Shown piece by piece: positions 51,545 to 59,700 of a stretch of 64,000 nt of DNA. This stretch comes from Bacteroidota bacterium. GTDB taxonomy: Bacteria > Bacteroidota > Bacteroidia > Bacteroidales > FEN-979. The stretch is from contig JAPLDL010000022.1 of the NCBI GenBank assembly GCA_026391735.1, positions 124,001 through 188,000 of the forward strand, read 5' to 3'. The position numbers and the translations under genes were made by a program. Position 1 is the first letter of the stretch; each line of letters opens with the position of its first letter. The notes below the pieces were generated by a model. It was given only the letters and a program-made list of their open reading frames with translations. It made no database searches and was not told where the DNA came from.

Positions 51545-52744
51545 ATGACTTCAGTTATCGACACCATCCGCCTGAAGGCAGAAGAATATTATTCCGAAAT
51601 TCTGGCCATACGCCGGCATATTCACAAACATCCTGAACTCTCGAAACAGGAAAAAAACACCATGGAATTCATTGGCAGCAAGCTTAGAGAATACGGTATT
51701 CAATTTAAGGATAATGTGGGCGGATTTGGGATCATCGGGATCATAGAGGGCCAGGAACCTCAAACCCTTTGCCTGGCGCTGAGAGCCGATATGGATGCCT
51801 TGCCGATCCAGGAAACCAATGATGTCGCATATAAATCGGCCAACCCGGGCGTCATGCATGCCTGCGGCCATGATGTACATATAGCATCCCTGCTTGGAGC
51901 TGCAAAGATCCTCAATGGCCTTAAAGACCAGTTCAGGGGGACTATCAAACTCCTCTTTCAGCCATCCGAGGAAACGTATCCGGGGGGAGCGATACAGATG
52001 ATCCGCGACGGTGCTATGGAAAACCCAAAACCCGGATTCGTCATAGGGCAACATGTGTTTCCGTTCTTGTCTGCAGGTGAGGTTGGTTTCAGACCGGGGA
52101 TGTTCATGGCCTCTACCGATGAATTTTTTATCACTGTGAAAGGGAAAGGCGGACATGGCGCCATGCCTCAGACAGCGGTTGACCCCATCCTTATCGCATC
52201 CCATATCGTGGTTGCCCTTCAGCAGATCGTCAGCAGGAATGCCAATCCTTTAGTCTCAACCGTTGTTACCTTGGGCAAATTTATAGGGGAGGGAAGGACC
52301 AATGTCATCCCCGAAACCGCAAGGCTTGAAGGTACCGTGCGCACCTTTGATGAACAATGGAGGGCCAGGGTACACGAACTCCTCAGGCAAATCGCCAATG
52401 GAACAGCGGAAGCCATGGGTGGCAGCTGCGATATCACTGTCGACCGTGGATATCCTTACCTATTCAATAACGAGGATCTTACCGGTAAACTTATAAATTT
52501 TGCAGGGGAATATCTTGGCCAAAACAATGTTAAACCGATGGAGCAGAAAATGGGAGCAGAGGACTTCGCTTATTTCGCTCAGGAAGCGCCGGGATGCCTC
52601 TTCGGACTGGGGATTGCTGATCCTGCCTTGGGTGTTGGTCCAAACCTGCATACTGCAGGTTTCACTGTTGATGAAACATCCATAAAGACAGGTATGGGCT
52701 TGATGGCATGGCTTGCCGTAAATCTGCTTAACAGGAATAGATAA
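51545..52744 (+). CDS. M20 family amidohydrolase
   Basis: The 399-residue protein is a zinc-dependent peptidase or amidohydrolase of the M20D group (hippurate hydrolase, N-acyl-amino acid amidohydrolase). Metal-site motifs include RADMDALPIQE, HACGHDVHIASLLGAAKIL, QPSEETYPGGA and GQHVFPFL, and a later dimerisation domain runs from about residue 185 to 295 (GKGGHGAMPQTAVDPI). It is predicted to be cytoplasmic since no signal is seen. It is framed by inverted copies of a dispersed element at 51302-51423 and 52783-52905. Confidence 0.93.
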   Translation: MTSVIDTIRLKAEEYYSEILAIRRHIHKHPELSKQEKNTMEFIGSKLREYGIQFKDNVGGFGIIGIIEGQEPQTLCLALRADMDALPIQETNDVAYKSANPGVMHACGHDVHIASLLGAAKILNGLKDQFRGTIKLLFQPSEETYPGGAIQMIRDGAMENPKPGFVIGQHVFPFLSAGEVGFRPGMFMASTDEFFITVKGKGGHGAMPQTAVDPILIASHIVVALQQIVSRNANPLVSTVVTLGKFIGEGRTNVIPETARLEGTVRTFDEQWRARVHELLRQIANGTAEAMGGSCDITVDRGYPYLFNNEDLTGKLINFAGEYLGQNNVKPMEQKMGAEDFAYFAQEAPGCLFGLGIADPALGVGPNLHTAGFTVDETSIKTGMGLMAWLAVNLLNRNR

Positions 52745-52782
52745 TCGTGATTTGTAATATTTTGAAGTAAAATATCTTGCAT

Positions 52783-52905
52783 CGTGAAGCGAAGCATATT
52801 GCAAAAGCGGCATCAGGTGCAAGGAGCGAGTTATAACAGGATGGGCCCAGGAGTTAGTGTGCACGAGCGACGCTGCGACCGTAGCCGCGTTGCAGATATG
52901 CGAGC
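52783..52905 (+). repeat. Dispersed 125-bp element, copy B
   Basis: Forward copy of the element whose inverted copy is at 51302-51423. Shared blocks include GCATCAGGTGCAAGGAG and GACGCTGCGACCGTAG. It lies between the amidohydrolase and the TPR gene, and its last part merges into a 27-bp tandem array at 52887-52994. Confidence 0.75.
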
Positions 52906-54842
52906 GGGAAGCCGCGTTGCAGATATGCGAGCGGGAGGCCGCGTTGCAGATATGCGAGCGAACAGCTTCGTTGCAGATATGCGAGCGAACAGCTTCGACC
53001 TCACTACTTATATTTATTTCCCTCACCGCAATCGCCCAGGACCGCCCTGCAGGAACTACCGTACTCCCGTTTCAGCAGGATGCGGTTACAGCAAATAACG
53101 AAGATCAGATTGCAATGCAGTATTTCCAAGCCAGGAATTTCGAACAGGCAGCAGAGATTTATGCCCTGATCTACCCGAAAAGGCCTTCCTATTATATCTA
53201 TACTTATTATTTATTTTGCCTGGTCGAACTCAGGGAGTACGACGAAGCAAGGAAGCTTATCAAAACCCAGCAGAAAGCAGAACCTAATTCGCTTAAATAT
53301 CAGGTCGACCAAGGCTATGTTTACTTCAGGGAAGGAAATATCGAAAAAGCAAAAAAATTATATGATGACGCGCTGAAACGACTCCCAGCCGATTACCGGC
53401 AGGTAAACGAACTGGCCAATGCATTTTACTCCAAAGCTGATTATGAATATGAGATCAGCACTTATAAACGAGGGCGGGAACTTTTGCCTGAACAGCGTAC
53501 GATCTCATTTGAGCTAGCCAGCGCTTACGAGCGGACCGGGAATTACAAAGAAGCCATACAGGAATATCTGGGCCTGCTTTCGGCCGACGGGAACTATGAA
53601 CCTACGGTACGAAGCCTTCTTCAGTCCATGCTGGCGCAGGATGTAGATAATACAAAAAACGAGTTGTTGCGTAAAGCCTTGCTGGAAGCTGTTCAAAAGG
53701 CTCCCGACAGGGTGAACTATTCCGAGATGTTATGGTGGTATTCTATACAACAGAAGGACTTTGAACTGGCCTTCATCCAGGCCAAAGCCCTTGACCGCCG
53801 CCTTAAAGAAGATGGCAACCGTATTATCAGTCTTGCCGAACTGGCTGTTTCAAACGGGAACTTTGCAGTGGCCGAGGAAGCCTATAATTACATCATAGCG
53901 AAAGGACCTTCCAATGCCTATTATGACGTGGCCAGAAGAGATCAGCTCCATACAAGGTATGTAAGACTGACCGGGCTCCCTGCCCCCGGGAACCTGGAGG
54001 AATTGCAGAAATCCATGATCGCCGAACTTTTGCGCTGGGACAATGACCCGAGAGCTGTACGCCTGGCTCTTGACCTGGCCCATCTTGAAGCATTTTACAT
54101 GAATAAGCCCGATGATGCTCTTGACTTGTTGGACCGGATCTCGCTGTGGAGAGGAATTTCTGAACAGAACCGTGCCGAGGTTAAAATGGAACTGGCCGAT
54201 ATCCATGTTTATGCAGGAGATATGTGGACTGCCACCGTCCTGTACCAGCAGATATACCAGGATTTTAAAAATGATGCCACGGGACAGGAAGCCAAGTTCA
54301 GGAATGCCCGTCTTTTGTATTATATGGGACAATTCGACTGGGCCAAGGCCCAGCTTGACATCCTTAAAGCTGCAACCACTAAATTCATCTCCAACGATGC
54401 CCTGAAACTCTCCATGCTTATTGGAAATAATTACGACCCCGACAGTAACACGGTCGCCCTGGGAATCTACGCAAGGGCCGAACTTGCCGATTTCAGGAAT
54501 AATGACGAACTGGCGCTGAAAACCCTTGATTCTATATCTTTGCTCTTCAGGGAGCATCCGATACTCGATAATGTTACATACCGCAAAGGGGAGATCTATG
54601 TCAAACTCGGCAAATACGCCCTCGCCGATTCGATGTTCGCTGAAGTCATCAGGAACCATCCGGTGGATATTATTACCGATGAAGCTCTGATGAACAGGGC
54701 TGTGATCCACGAAACCTGGCTGGCCGATAAGCAAGGAGCTATGGCTTTGTACCAGGAACTGCTTAATACATACCCGGGCAGCCTTTTTGTACCCGAAGCA
54801 AGAAAACGATTCCGTACCCTGAGGGGAGATACTATTCAGTGA
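52857..54842 (+). CDS. TPR protein with repeat-derived N-terminus
   Basis: The frame from GTG 52857 encodes 661 residues. The first about 46 residues come from the dispersed element and its 27-bp array. A hydrophobic segment (TSLLIFISLTAIAQ) follows, ending in a likely signal-peptidase site, and the rest is mostly alpha-helical repeats of TPR type (IYALIYPKRPSYYIYTYYLFCLVELREYDEARKLIK and many others). If TTG 52971 is used instead, the signal peptide has a normal length, so the true start is uncertain. It overlaps nothing and is followed by rsmA after 1 bp. Role unknown. Confidence 0.72.
   Translation: MCTSDAATVAALQICEREAALQICEREAALQICERTASLQICERTASTSLLIFISLTAIAQDRPAGTTVLPFQQDAVTANNEDQIAMQYFQARNFEQAAEIYALIYPKRPSYYIYTYYLFCLVELREYDEARKLIKTQQKAEPNSLKYQVDQGYVYFREGNIEKAKKLYDDALKRLPADYRQVNELANAFYSKADYEYEISTYKRGRELLPEQRTISFELASAYERTGNYKEAIQEYLGLLSADGNYEPTVRSLLQSMLAQDVDNTKNELLRKALLEAVQKAPDRVNYSEMLWWYSIQQKDFELAFIQAKALDRRLKEDGNRIISLAELAVSNGNFAVAEEAYNYIIAKGPSNAYYDVARRDQLHTRYVRLTGLPAPGNLEELQKSMIAELLRWDNDPRAVRLALDLAHLEAFYMNKPDDALDLLDRISLWRGISEQNRAEVKMELADIHVYAGDMWTATVLYQQIYQDFKNDATGQEAKFRNARLLYYMGQFDWAKAQLDILKAATTKFISNDALKLSMLIGNNYDPDSNTVALGIYARAELADFRNNDELALKTLDSISLLFREHPILDNVTYRKGEIYVKLGKYALADSMFAEVIRNHPVDIITDEALMNRAVIHETWLADKQGAMALYQELLNTYPGSLFVPEARKRFRTLRGDTIQ
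52887..52994 (+). repeat. 27-bp tandem array, four copies, in frame with the TPR gene
   Basis: Four copies of a 27-bp unit begin with GCGTTGCAGATATGCGAGCG (the last with T instead of the first G), each encoding ALQICEREA or a close variant (SLQICERTA at the end). The first unit is the end of the dispersed element, so the array seems to have grown by duplication of that end. Confidence 0.92.
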
Positions 54843-54843
54843 C

Positions 54844-55644
54844 ATGATCAGACCAAAAAAACACCTGGGACAGCATTTCCTGCGCGATGAAAACATCGCC
54901 TGCAAGATCATTGCTTCTCTTCCGCCGGAACCCAAGCTGGTCCTTGAAATCGGACCCGGAACCGGAGTCCTGTCAAAGTACCTCCTCGCGGATAATACCC
55001 TGGATCCCTGGTTCCTTGAACTTGACCGGGATGCAGCTGAATACCTGCCTTCCATATTACCCGGGATACGACAAAAGCTTATCCAGGCCGATTTTCTTAA
55101 ATATCCACTGGATTCTTTTCCTGAAGATAGCCGTTCTGGCGAACCGATGTCTATCATCGGGAATTTTCCATACAACATCTCCTCCCAGATCCTGTTTAAA
55201 GCCGTGCAGCATCGCCAGCGGGTCCAAACGGTCCTTGGAATGTTCCAGAAAGAAGTAGCGGAGCGGATTTCCGAAGGTCCGGGAAATAAGACCTACGGCA
55301 TTTTAAGCGTGATCGTCCAGGCATTTTATATTCCCGAATATCTCTTCACCGTGAATGAATCGGTTTTCAACCCGCCTCCCAAGGTGAAATCGGCCGTGAT
55401 CAGGCTTACCAGAAATTCGAGAGAAAACCTTGACTGCGATGAAACGTTATTTTTCAGGGTGGTGAAAACAGCTTTCAACCAGAGACGCAAGACCCTTCAT
55501 AATGCACTTAAGCCACTTACTGCAGATATCAGGGATGAAGCCGGACTTCCTTTTCTGAAAGACCGGGCCGAACGGCTGAGTGTTGAAGATTTTATTCTTC
55601 TTACAAGGGAAATTTCGTACCGGAGGTCGAACATCAGCATATAA
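54844..55644 (+). CDS. rsmA: 16S rRNA dimethyladenosine transferase RsmA (KsgA)
   Basis: RsmA dimethylates two adenines in the 3' hairpin of 16S rRNA. The 266-residue protein has the family motifs KKHLGQHFLRDENI at the N-terminus, EIGPGTGVLSKYL (SAM motif I), and IIGNFPYNISSQIL (motif IV). The C-terminal domain (KTAFNQRRKTLHNALKPL) completes the standard length. Confidence 0.96.
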   Translation: MIRPKKHLGQHFLRDENIACKIIASLPPEPKLVLEIGPGTGVLSKYLLADNTLDPWFLELDRDAAEYLPSILPGIRQKLIQADFLKYPLDSFPEDSRSGEPMSIIGNFPYNISSQILFKAVQHRQRVQTVLGMFQKEVAERISEGPGNKTYGILSVIVQAFYIPEYLFTVNESVFNPPPKVKSAVIRLTRNSRENLDCDETLFFRVVKTAFNQRRKTLHNALKPLTADIRDEAGLPFLKDRAERLSVEDFILLTREISYRRSNISI

Positions 55645-55653
55645 ACAGGAGGG

Positions 55654-57498
55654 ATGAAAACAAGGACCAGGAAAAAAACATCCGCAAGATCCCTCAAAGC
55701 CCTGGCAGGGATACTGAAAGCCAATAGGGCTTTCCCTCCCGCCATGCCGCCGATGGCCCACCTGATCACCATCTCGGTGATTTTTATCTGGGCCTTTCTG
55801 CTTTACGGAAACACCCTGTTGAATAAATTTTCGGTTGACGACAACCTGGTGACTCATAATACTATTGCCAGACAGGGTTTTAAAGCAATTCCACTTGTCT
55901 TTTCATCCTATCTGGCCGATGATGAACAAGCAGTCTCGCAAAAAGGAAGTTACAAGCCCTTGTCCAGAGCTTCTTTTGCCATTGAATATGGTCTTTGGGG
56001 AGAGCGACCCGGAAGGAGCCACCTGGTGAATGTGTTTCTTTATTTTTTTGCCTCACTCATCACGTTTTATGTGTTACGGAGGCTGCTCATTAATTATAAT
56101 ATCCTGTTCCCTGTTCTGATCACGGTTTTATTTATGGCCCACCCTGTTCATGCCGAGGTAGTGGCCAGTCTTAAAAACAGGGATGAATTATTTGCCTTTA
56201 TCTTTGGAATGACAGGAATGTATACCCTTCTTTCGTATTCCTATTCGCGAAATATGGTATATCTCCTTTTTAGCTGCGGATGGTTTATCCTGGCCTGTAT
56301 CGGACAGGTATCTGCCCTGCCGTTTGCCGGCCTGTATATGCTGGTACTGTATTTCTTCGGCAACCTCAAACGCAGGGAAGTAATAATAGCCGGTATCATG
56401 ATCCTTTTTGCGGTTGTTGCAGCATTCCTTGTTCCCAGGATCTTTATCCACCAGCCCCGGTGGATCCCCGATTATATAGATAATGCCTTGTTTTTTGAAA
56501 AGAACTTCTGGATCAGGCTTGGCACTAGCCTGATGTCACTGTTTTTTTATATCAGGATCCTGTTGTACCCCCATCCACTGCTGTATTATTACGGGTACAA
56601 TGCGATGCCGCTCACTTCACTGTTTCATCCACTGGCTGTTCTTTCTATCCTTGTACATACTTTTTTGCTGGGTTATGCCATCGTCCACATCCGCAGAAAA
56701 ACCTTCTTATCCTTTGCAGTATGCTGGTACCTTACAGGAGTACTTATTTATTCTAACCTGGCCCTTCCTGTGGCCGGGGTCGTAGCCGAGAGGTTTGTGT
56801 TCCTTGCTTCCCTAGGGTTCATCATGGCCCTGGTATTCCTGGTCTTCAAACTGTTTAATACCGAACCGAACAGCCTGACCATCGAATTGGAATCCCGGGT
56901 CAGGATCATCGGACTGCTCATCCCTCTCCTGGTCGTTTACTGGATGCTTACCATCAACAGGAATTCAGACTGGAGGGATACGGGAACCTTGTTTTCAAGT
57001 GATATTCCACGGCTTGAAGAATCGGCCGGGGCCAACAGCCAGTATGCGGGATACCTGTTGACCGCTTTATCCGCTGATGAGAATATCAACAGTTACGGCT
57101 TTTCAAACCAGACCATGCCAGAAACTATAAAAAAACATTTTCGCCTGTCTCTTAAAGTTTATCCCCTGAACTGTGATGCCCTTAATGAACTTGGAAGTGT
57201 ATTTCTGCTGTCAGACAAGCGCTATGATTCGGCCCTGTATTATTTTCAGAAGACCACCGCGGTGGATCCTTTGTATACTCCTGCGTGGGTGAATATGGGA
57301 ATAGCATATCACCAGCTTGGGAATTACTCAAAGGCAATAGAATGTTACGAGAAGGTAGTTGAGCAGCAACCGGGAAATACCGCAGCCTATTTTGCTATTG
57401 CCGACCTTTACTATGAGCTGGGGAATGTTACAAAGGCCCGTTATTATTATGGGCTCGGACATGAAGCTGCCGGAAAAACAAAAAATCGCTCTTTTTAA
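55654..57498 (+). CDS. GT-C type membrane protein with C-terminal TPR repeats
   Basis: The 614-residue protein has an N-terminal multi-pass membrane domain (about residues 30-430, ten or more helices) with a DD-containing first loop (FSVDDNLVTHN) and HPVHAEVVASLKNRDELFAF, a pattern seen in TMTC-type O-mannosyltransferases and other GT-C proteins. After that come three TPR repeats (about residues 500-600, ALNELGSVFLLSDKRYDSALYYFQK). A GT-C glycosyltransferase acting on a periplasmic protein or lipid is a reasonable guess. The last 71 bp overlap the convergent flippase gene. Confidence 0.75.
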   Translation: MKTRTRKKTSARSLKALAGILKANRAFPPAMPPMAHLITISVIFIWAFLLYGNTLLNKFSVDDNLVTHNTIARQGFKAIPLVFSSYLADDEQAVSQKGSYKPLSRASFAIEYGLWGERPGRSHLVNVFLYFFASLITFYVLRRLLINYNILFPVLITVLFMAHPVHAEVVASLKNRDELFAFIFGMTGMYTLLSYSYSRNMVYLLFSCGWFILACIGQVSALPFAGLYMLVLYFFGNLKRREVIIAGIMILFAVVAAFLVPRIFIHQPRWIPDYIDNALFFEKNFWIRLGTSLMSLFFYIRILLYPHPLLYYYGYNAMPLTSLFHPLAVLSILVHTFLLGYAIVHIRRKTFLSFAVCWYLTGVLIYSNLALPVAGVVAERFVFLASLGFIMALVFLVFKLFNTEPNSLTIELESRVRIIGLLIPLLVVYWMLTINRNSDWRDTGTLFSSDIPRLEESAGANSQYAGYLLTALSADENINSYGFSNQTMPETIKKHFRLSLKVYPLNCDALNELGSVFLLSDKRYDSALYYFQKTTAVDPLYTPAWVNMGIAYHQLGNYSKAIECYEKVVEQQPGNTAAYFAIADLYYELGNVTKARYYYGLGHEAAGKTKNRSF

Positions 57499-58747
57499 AT
57501 GAAAGGATCTCTCTGATCGGGACTTTGATCTTCATTGAATACACGATCAGGAAAGCGATAGACCCGAGTATATAGCTTATGTTGGTTGACCAAACGGCTC
57601 CCATTCCCCCGAATTTCGGAATGAGAAAAAGATTCGCAACGAAATTGAGCACCAGGGCAGGTACAAAAGTGTAAATGGCTACTTCGGGTTTGCCTTTTCC
57701 GGTAAGCCTGCTGTTCAGAATCCTGAATCCAACCAGGATCAGTATCCCCGGTAAAATTGCCTGGATCATAGGCACACTGCCGGCATAGTCCTGGCCAAAG
57801 ATGAGAGGGATAAGAAAAGGTGCAACAAAAAAGATAACAACAGAAACAAGGATACCCACGAGCATTGAAACCCTGAAGATCGACGACACTACCCTCGTCA
57901 CTCCGGCCTCGTCATCGGTATTGGCCGAGCGGCTCAGAATGATGGTTTCAATGGCATAGGGAATATGCCAGACCTGCTCGGCTATCTGAGTGGCAACAGA
58001 GTAAAACCCGACCTGTTCCAGGCTGGACAGTTTTTTAAGCATCAGCACATCCAGCCTGTAGTTCAGCTGCATCACGAAGATCGCTACGGCGTTGACAAGA
58101 CCCAGCTTGACCATGCTTTTCATCAGGGGTTCGTGGTATTTCCAGGTGATCTTATACCGGTATTCCCCTATGATCGTCCGGTAAACAAAAAAGAACATCA
58201 GGAAGTTTGCACAGGCGATCGCCATGAAAGCGCCCAGAACCGAGAGTTTCATAAACCAGACAAAGAGTATCGTCAGCACCAGGGTCATCAGGGTGGGGCC
58301 GGCATTGATGATATTGGCCCTGAGGATCTCCTCCTTCCCAAGGAAAATCCCCCCCGAAAAAAGGTTCATCAGCAGTAAAGGGATTGTAAGAAGTACCAGG
58401 ACCACCATGAGAGGGTCATAAGGCTGGCTGGATGAGAAAAAGAAAACCAGTCCGCAGATCATGATACTCAGGAAAGAAGTGTAGAACCAGAGTAAGATCA
58501 GAGCCGAAGCGAGGTTGTTCTCGTCTACGTCTTTCTGTCCAATATGGTAGATGGTCGACCGCCGGATCCCCAGCTGGGTAAACCCGATCACTATGACAGG
58601 CACAACGATAATAGAGGAATACAGCCCGAATCCTGCAACTCCAAGGACCCGCGAAAGGATAATCCCGATGATCAGGTTGCTGATGGTAACAGATAAATTG
58701 CTGCCAAAAACAGAGAGGATGTCTTTGAAATACGATTTACGGGCCAA
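57428..58747 (-). CDS. Polysaccharide flippase (MATE/Wzx-like)
   Basis: The 439-residue protein has about twelve to fourteen helices and the oligosaccharide flippase pattern: a GVAGFGLYSSIIVVPVIVIGFTQLGI segment near the N-terminus and APFLIPLIFGQDYAGSVPMIQ in the second half, as in Wzx-type flippases that move lipid-linked sugars across the inner membrane. The start is a TTG at 58747, supported by an exact -7 element 24 bp upstream (58771-58778). Its last 23 codons overlap the end of the convergent GT-C gene. Confidence 0.85.
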   Translation of the reverse strand: MARKSYFKDILSVFGSNLSVTISNLIIGIILSRVLGVAGFGLYSSIIVVPVIVIGFTQLGIRRSTIYHIGQKDVDENNLASALILLWFYTSFLSIMICGLVFFFSSSQPYDPLMVVLVLLTIPLLLMNLFSGGIFLGKEEILRANIINAGPTLMTLVLTILFVWFMKLSVLGAFMAIACANFLMFFFVYRTIIGEYRYKITWKYHEPLMKSMVKLGLVNAVAIFVMQLNYRLDVLMLKKLSSLEQVGFYSVATQIAEQVWHIPYAIETIILSRSANTDDEAGVTRVVSSIFRVSMLVGILVSVVIFFVAPFLIPLIFGQDYAGSVPMIQAILPGILILVGFRILNSRLTGKGKPEVAIYTFVPALVLNFVANLFLIPKFGGMGAVWSTNISYILGSIAFLIVYSMKIKVPIREILSFKKSDFLFFRQLHVRAHNNNGPL

Positions 58748-58770
58748 GGGCGCTTAAACTAGATTAAAAA

Positions 58771-58778
58771 CAAAATTA
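58771..58778 (-). promoter_or_regulatory. Promoter -7 element for the flippase gene
   Basis: TAATTTTG on the minus strand, exact TAnnTTTG match, 24 bp upstream of the TTG start at 58747. Confidence 0.55.
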
Positions 58779-58859
58779 GCAACATTGTTAATTTTATTCA
58801 TTCTTTTTTTTTTAACTAAATTGCATTCGATTATTAAAGTTTCATTAAAACTCTGAGCT

Positions 58860-59648
58860 ATGAAAAACAGAATTTTACTTTTTATTTGCCTTGTTAGCGC
58901 TTCAATGGCTTATTCACAGGGTTCGTTTTACGTATCCCTTGGTGTAGGCGCCGGAATAAATACGGCACGCACCTACGATCTTTACACCGACGCCAATAAA
59001 GTTCATCCAGTTGGCCTTGGTAAAGGCTTTGCCCCGGTTGTGAGAGCAGGCATCTTTGTAAATGACTTCATGGCCGTCGAATTAGGCATTGCCTACCGTA
59101 TGGGCTTCAATACCAAGATCGACATCTCCTCAACAGCAATTGGAAGCCCAACAGGCTGGGATAAATTTAACGGCAGCATGCTTCAGCTGATCCCTGCTGT
59201 TGTGATCCAGCCCGATTTTGACCTGGGCAATGTTGCACCCTATGCCAGAGTTGGCGTTATCGTTGGAGTTTTGCCAAGCATTAAATGCAAATTTGATGTC
59301 ACAAAAGGCAATGTGGAATCAGTTGGTTTAATCAAATATTCGGGAGGGGTTTCCATAGGAGGCTCTGCAGCACTTGGCTGTGATTTTGAATTATCGGATA
59401 TGCTGAGCATCTATGCCGAGATTTATTATGACGCAATGGCTTATGCCCCTACAAAAGGGAAACTCGTTAAGTATACCGAGAACGGGGTGGACAAGCTCGG
59501 CGATCTCACTACCTTTCAAAAAGAAACCAAGTTTGTCAAGGACGTGACCGATTTTAAAGCTTCGGACGATGCTCCCGACCAGCAATTGAAGAACTCATAT
59601 CCCTTCAACAATGTCGGAATTACTTTCGGCGTTAAAATGAAACTATAA
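58860..59648 (+). CDS. Outer membrane beta-barrel protein
   Basis: The 262-residue protein has a signal peptide (KNRILLFICLVSASMAYSQ) and alternating hydrophobic-polar strands with glycine-aromatic turns (SFYVSLGVGAGINTARTYDLY, LGCDFELSDMLSIYAEIYYDAM), ending in VGITFGVKMKL, consistent with a small outer membrane barrel of the OmpW/OmpA-barrel size. Function unknown. A T-rich upstream region of 112 bp without an ORF precedes it, and a terminator follows. Confidence 0.82.
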   Translation: MKNRILLFICLVSASMAYSQGSFYVSLGVGAGINTARTYDLYTDANKVHPVGLGKGFAPVVRAGIFVNDFMAVELGIAYRMGFNTKIDISSTAIGSPTGWDKFNGSMLQLIPAVVIQPDFDLGNVAPYARVGVIVGVLPSIKCKFDVTKGNVESVGLIKYSGGVSIGGSAALGCDFELSDMLSIYAEIYYDAMAYAPTKGKLVKYTENGVDKLGDLTTFQKETKFVKDVTDFKASDDAPDQQLKNSYPFNNVGITFGVKMKL

Positions 59649-59660
59649 AGAGATAAAAAA

Positions 59661-59700
59661 GGGGGGCAGCCTTTTGAGCCGCCCCCTCTTTTTATTTTTT
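59661..59700. terminator. Bidirectional terminator
   Basis: A GC-rich stem (GGGGGGC at 59661-59667 with GCCCCCT at 59681-59687), flanked by an A-tract before and a T-tract after. It lies between the convergent barrel and BNR-repeat protein genes, and the stop codon of the latter (59692-59694) is within the T-tract. Confidence 0.85.

Noticed and set aside
52887-52994. CRISPR or minisatellite with spacers
   Set aside because: The four 27-bp units are adjacent with no spacers and continue as coding sequence; it is a tandem duplication.
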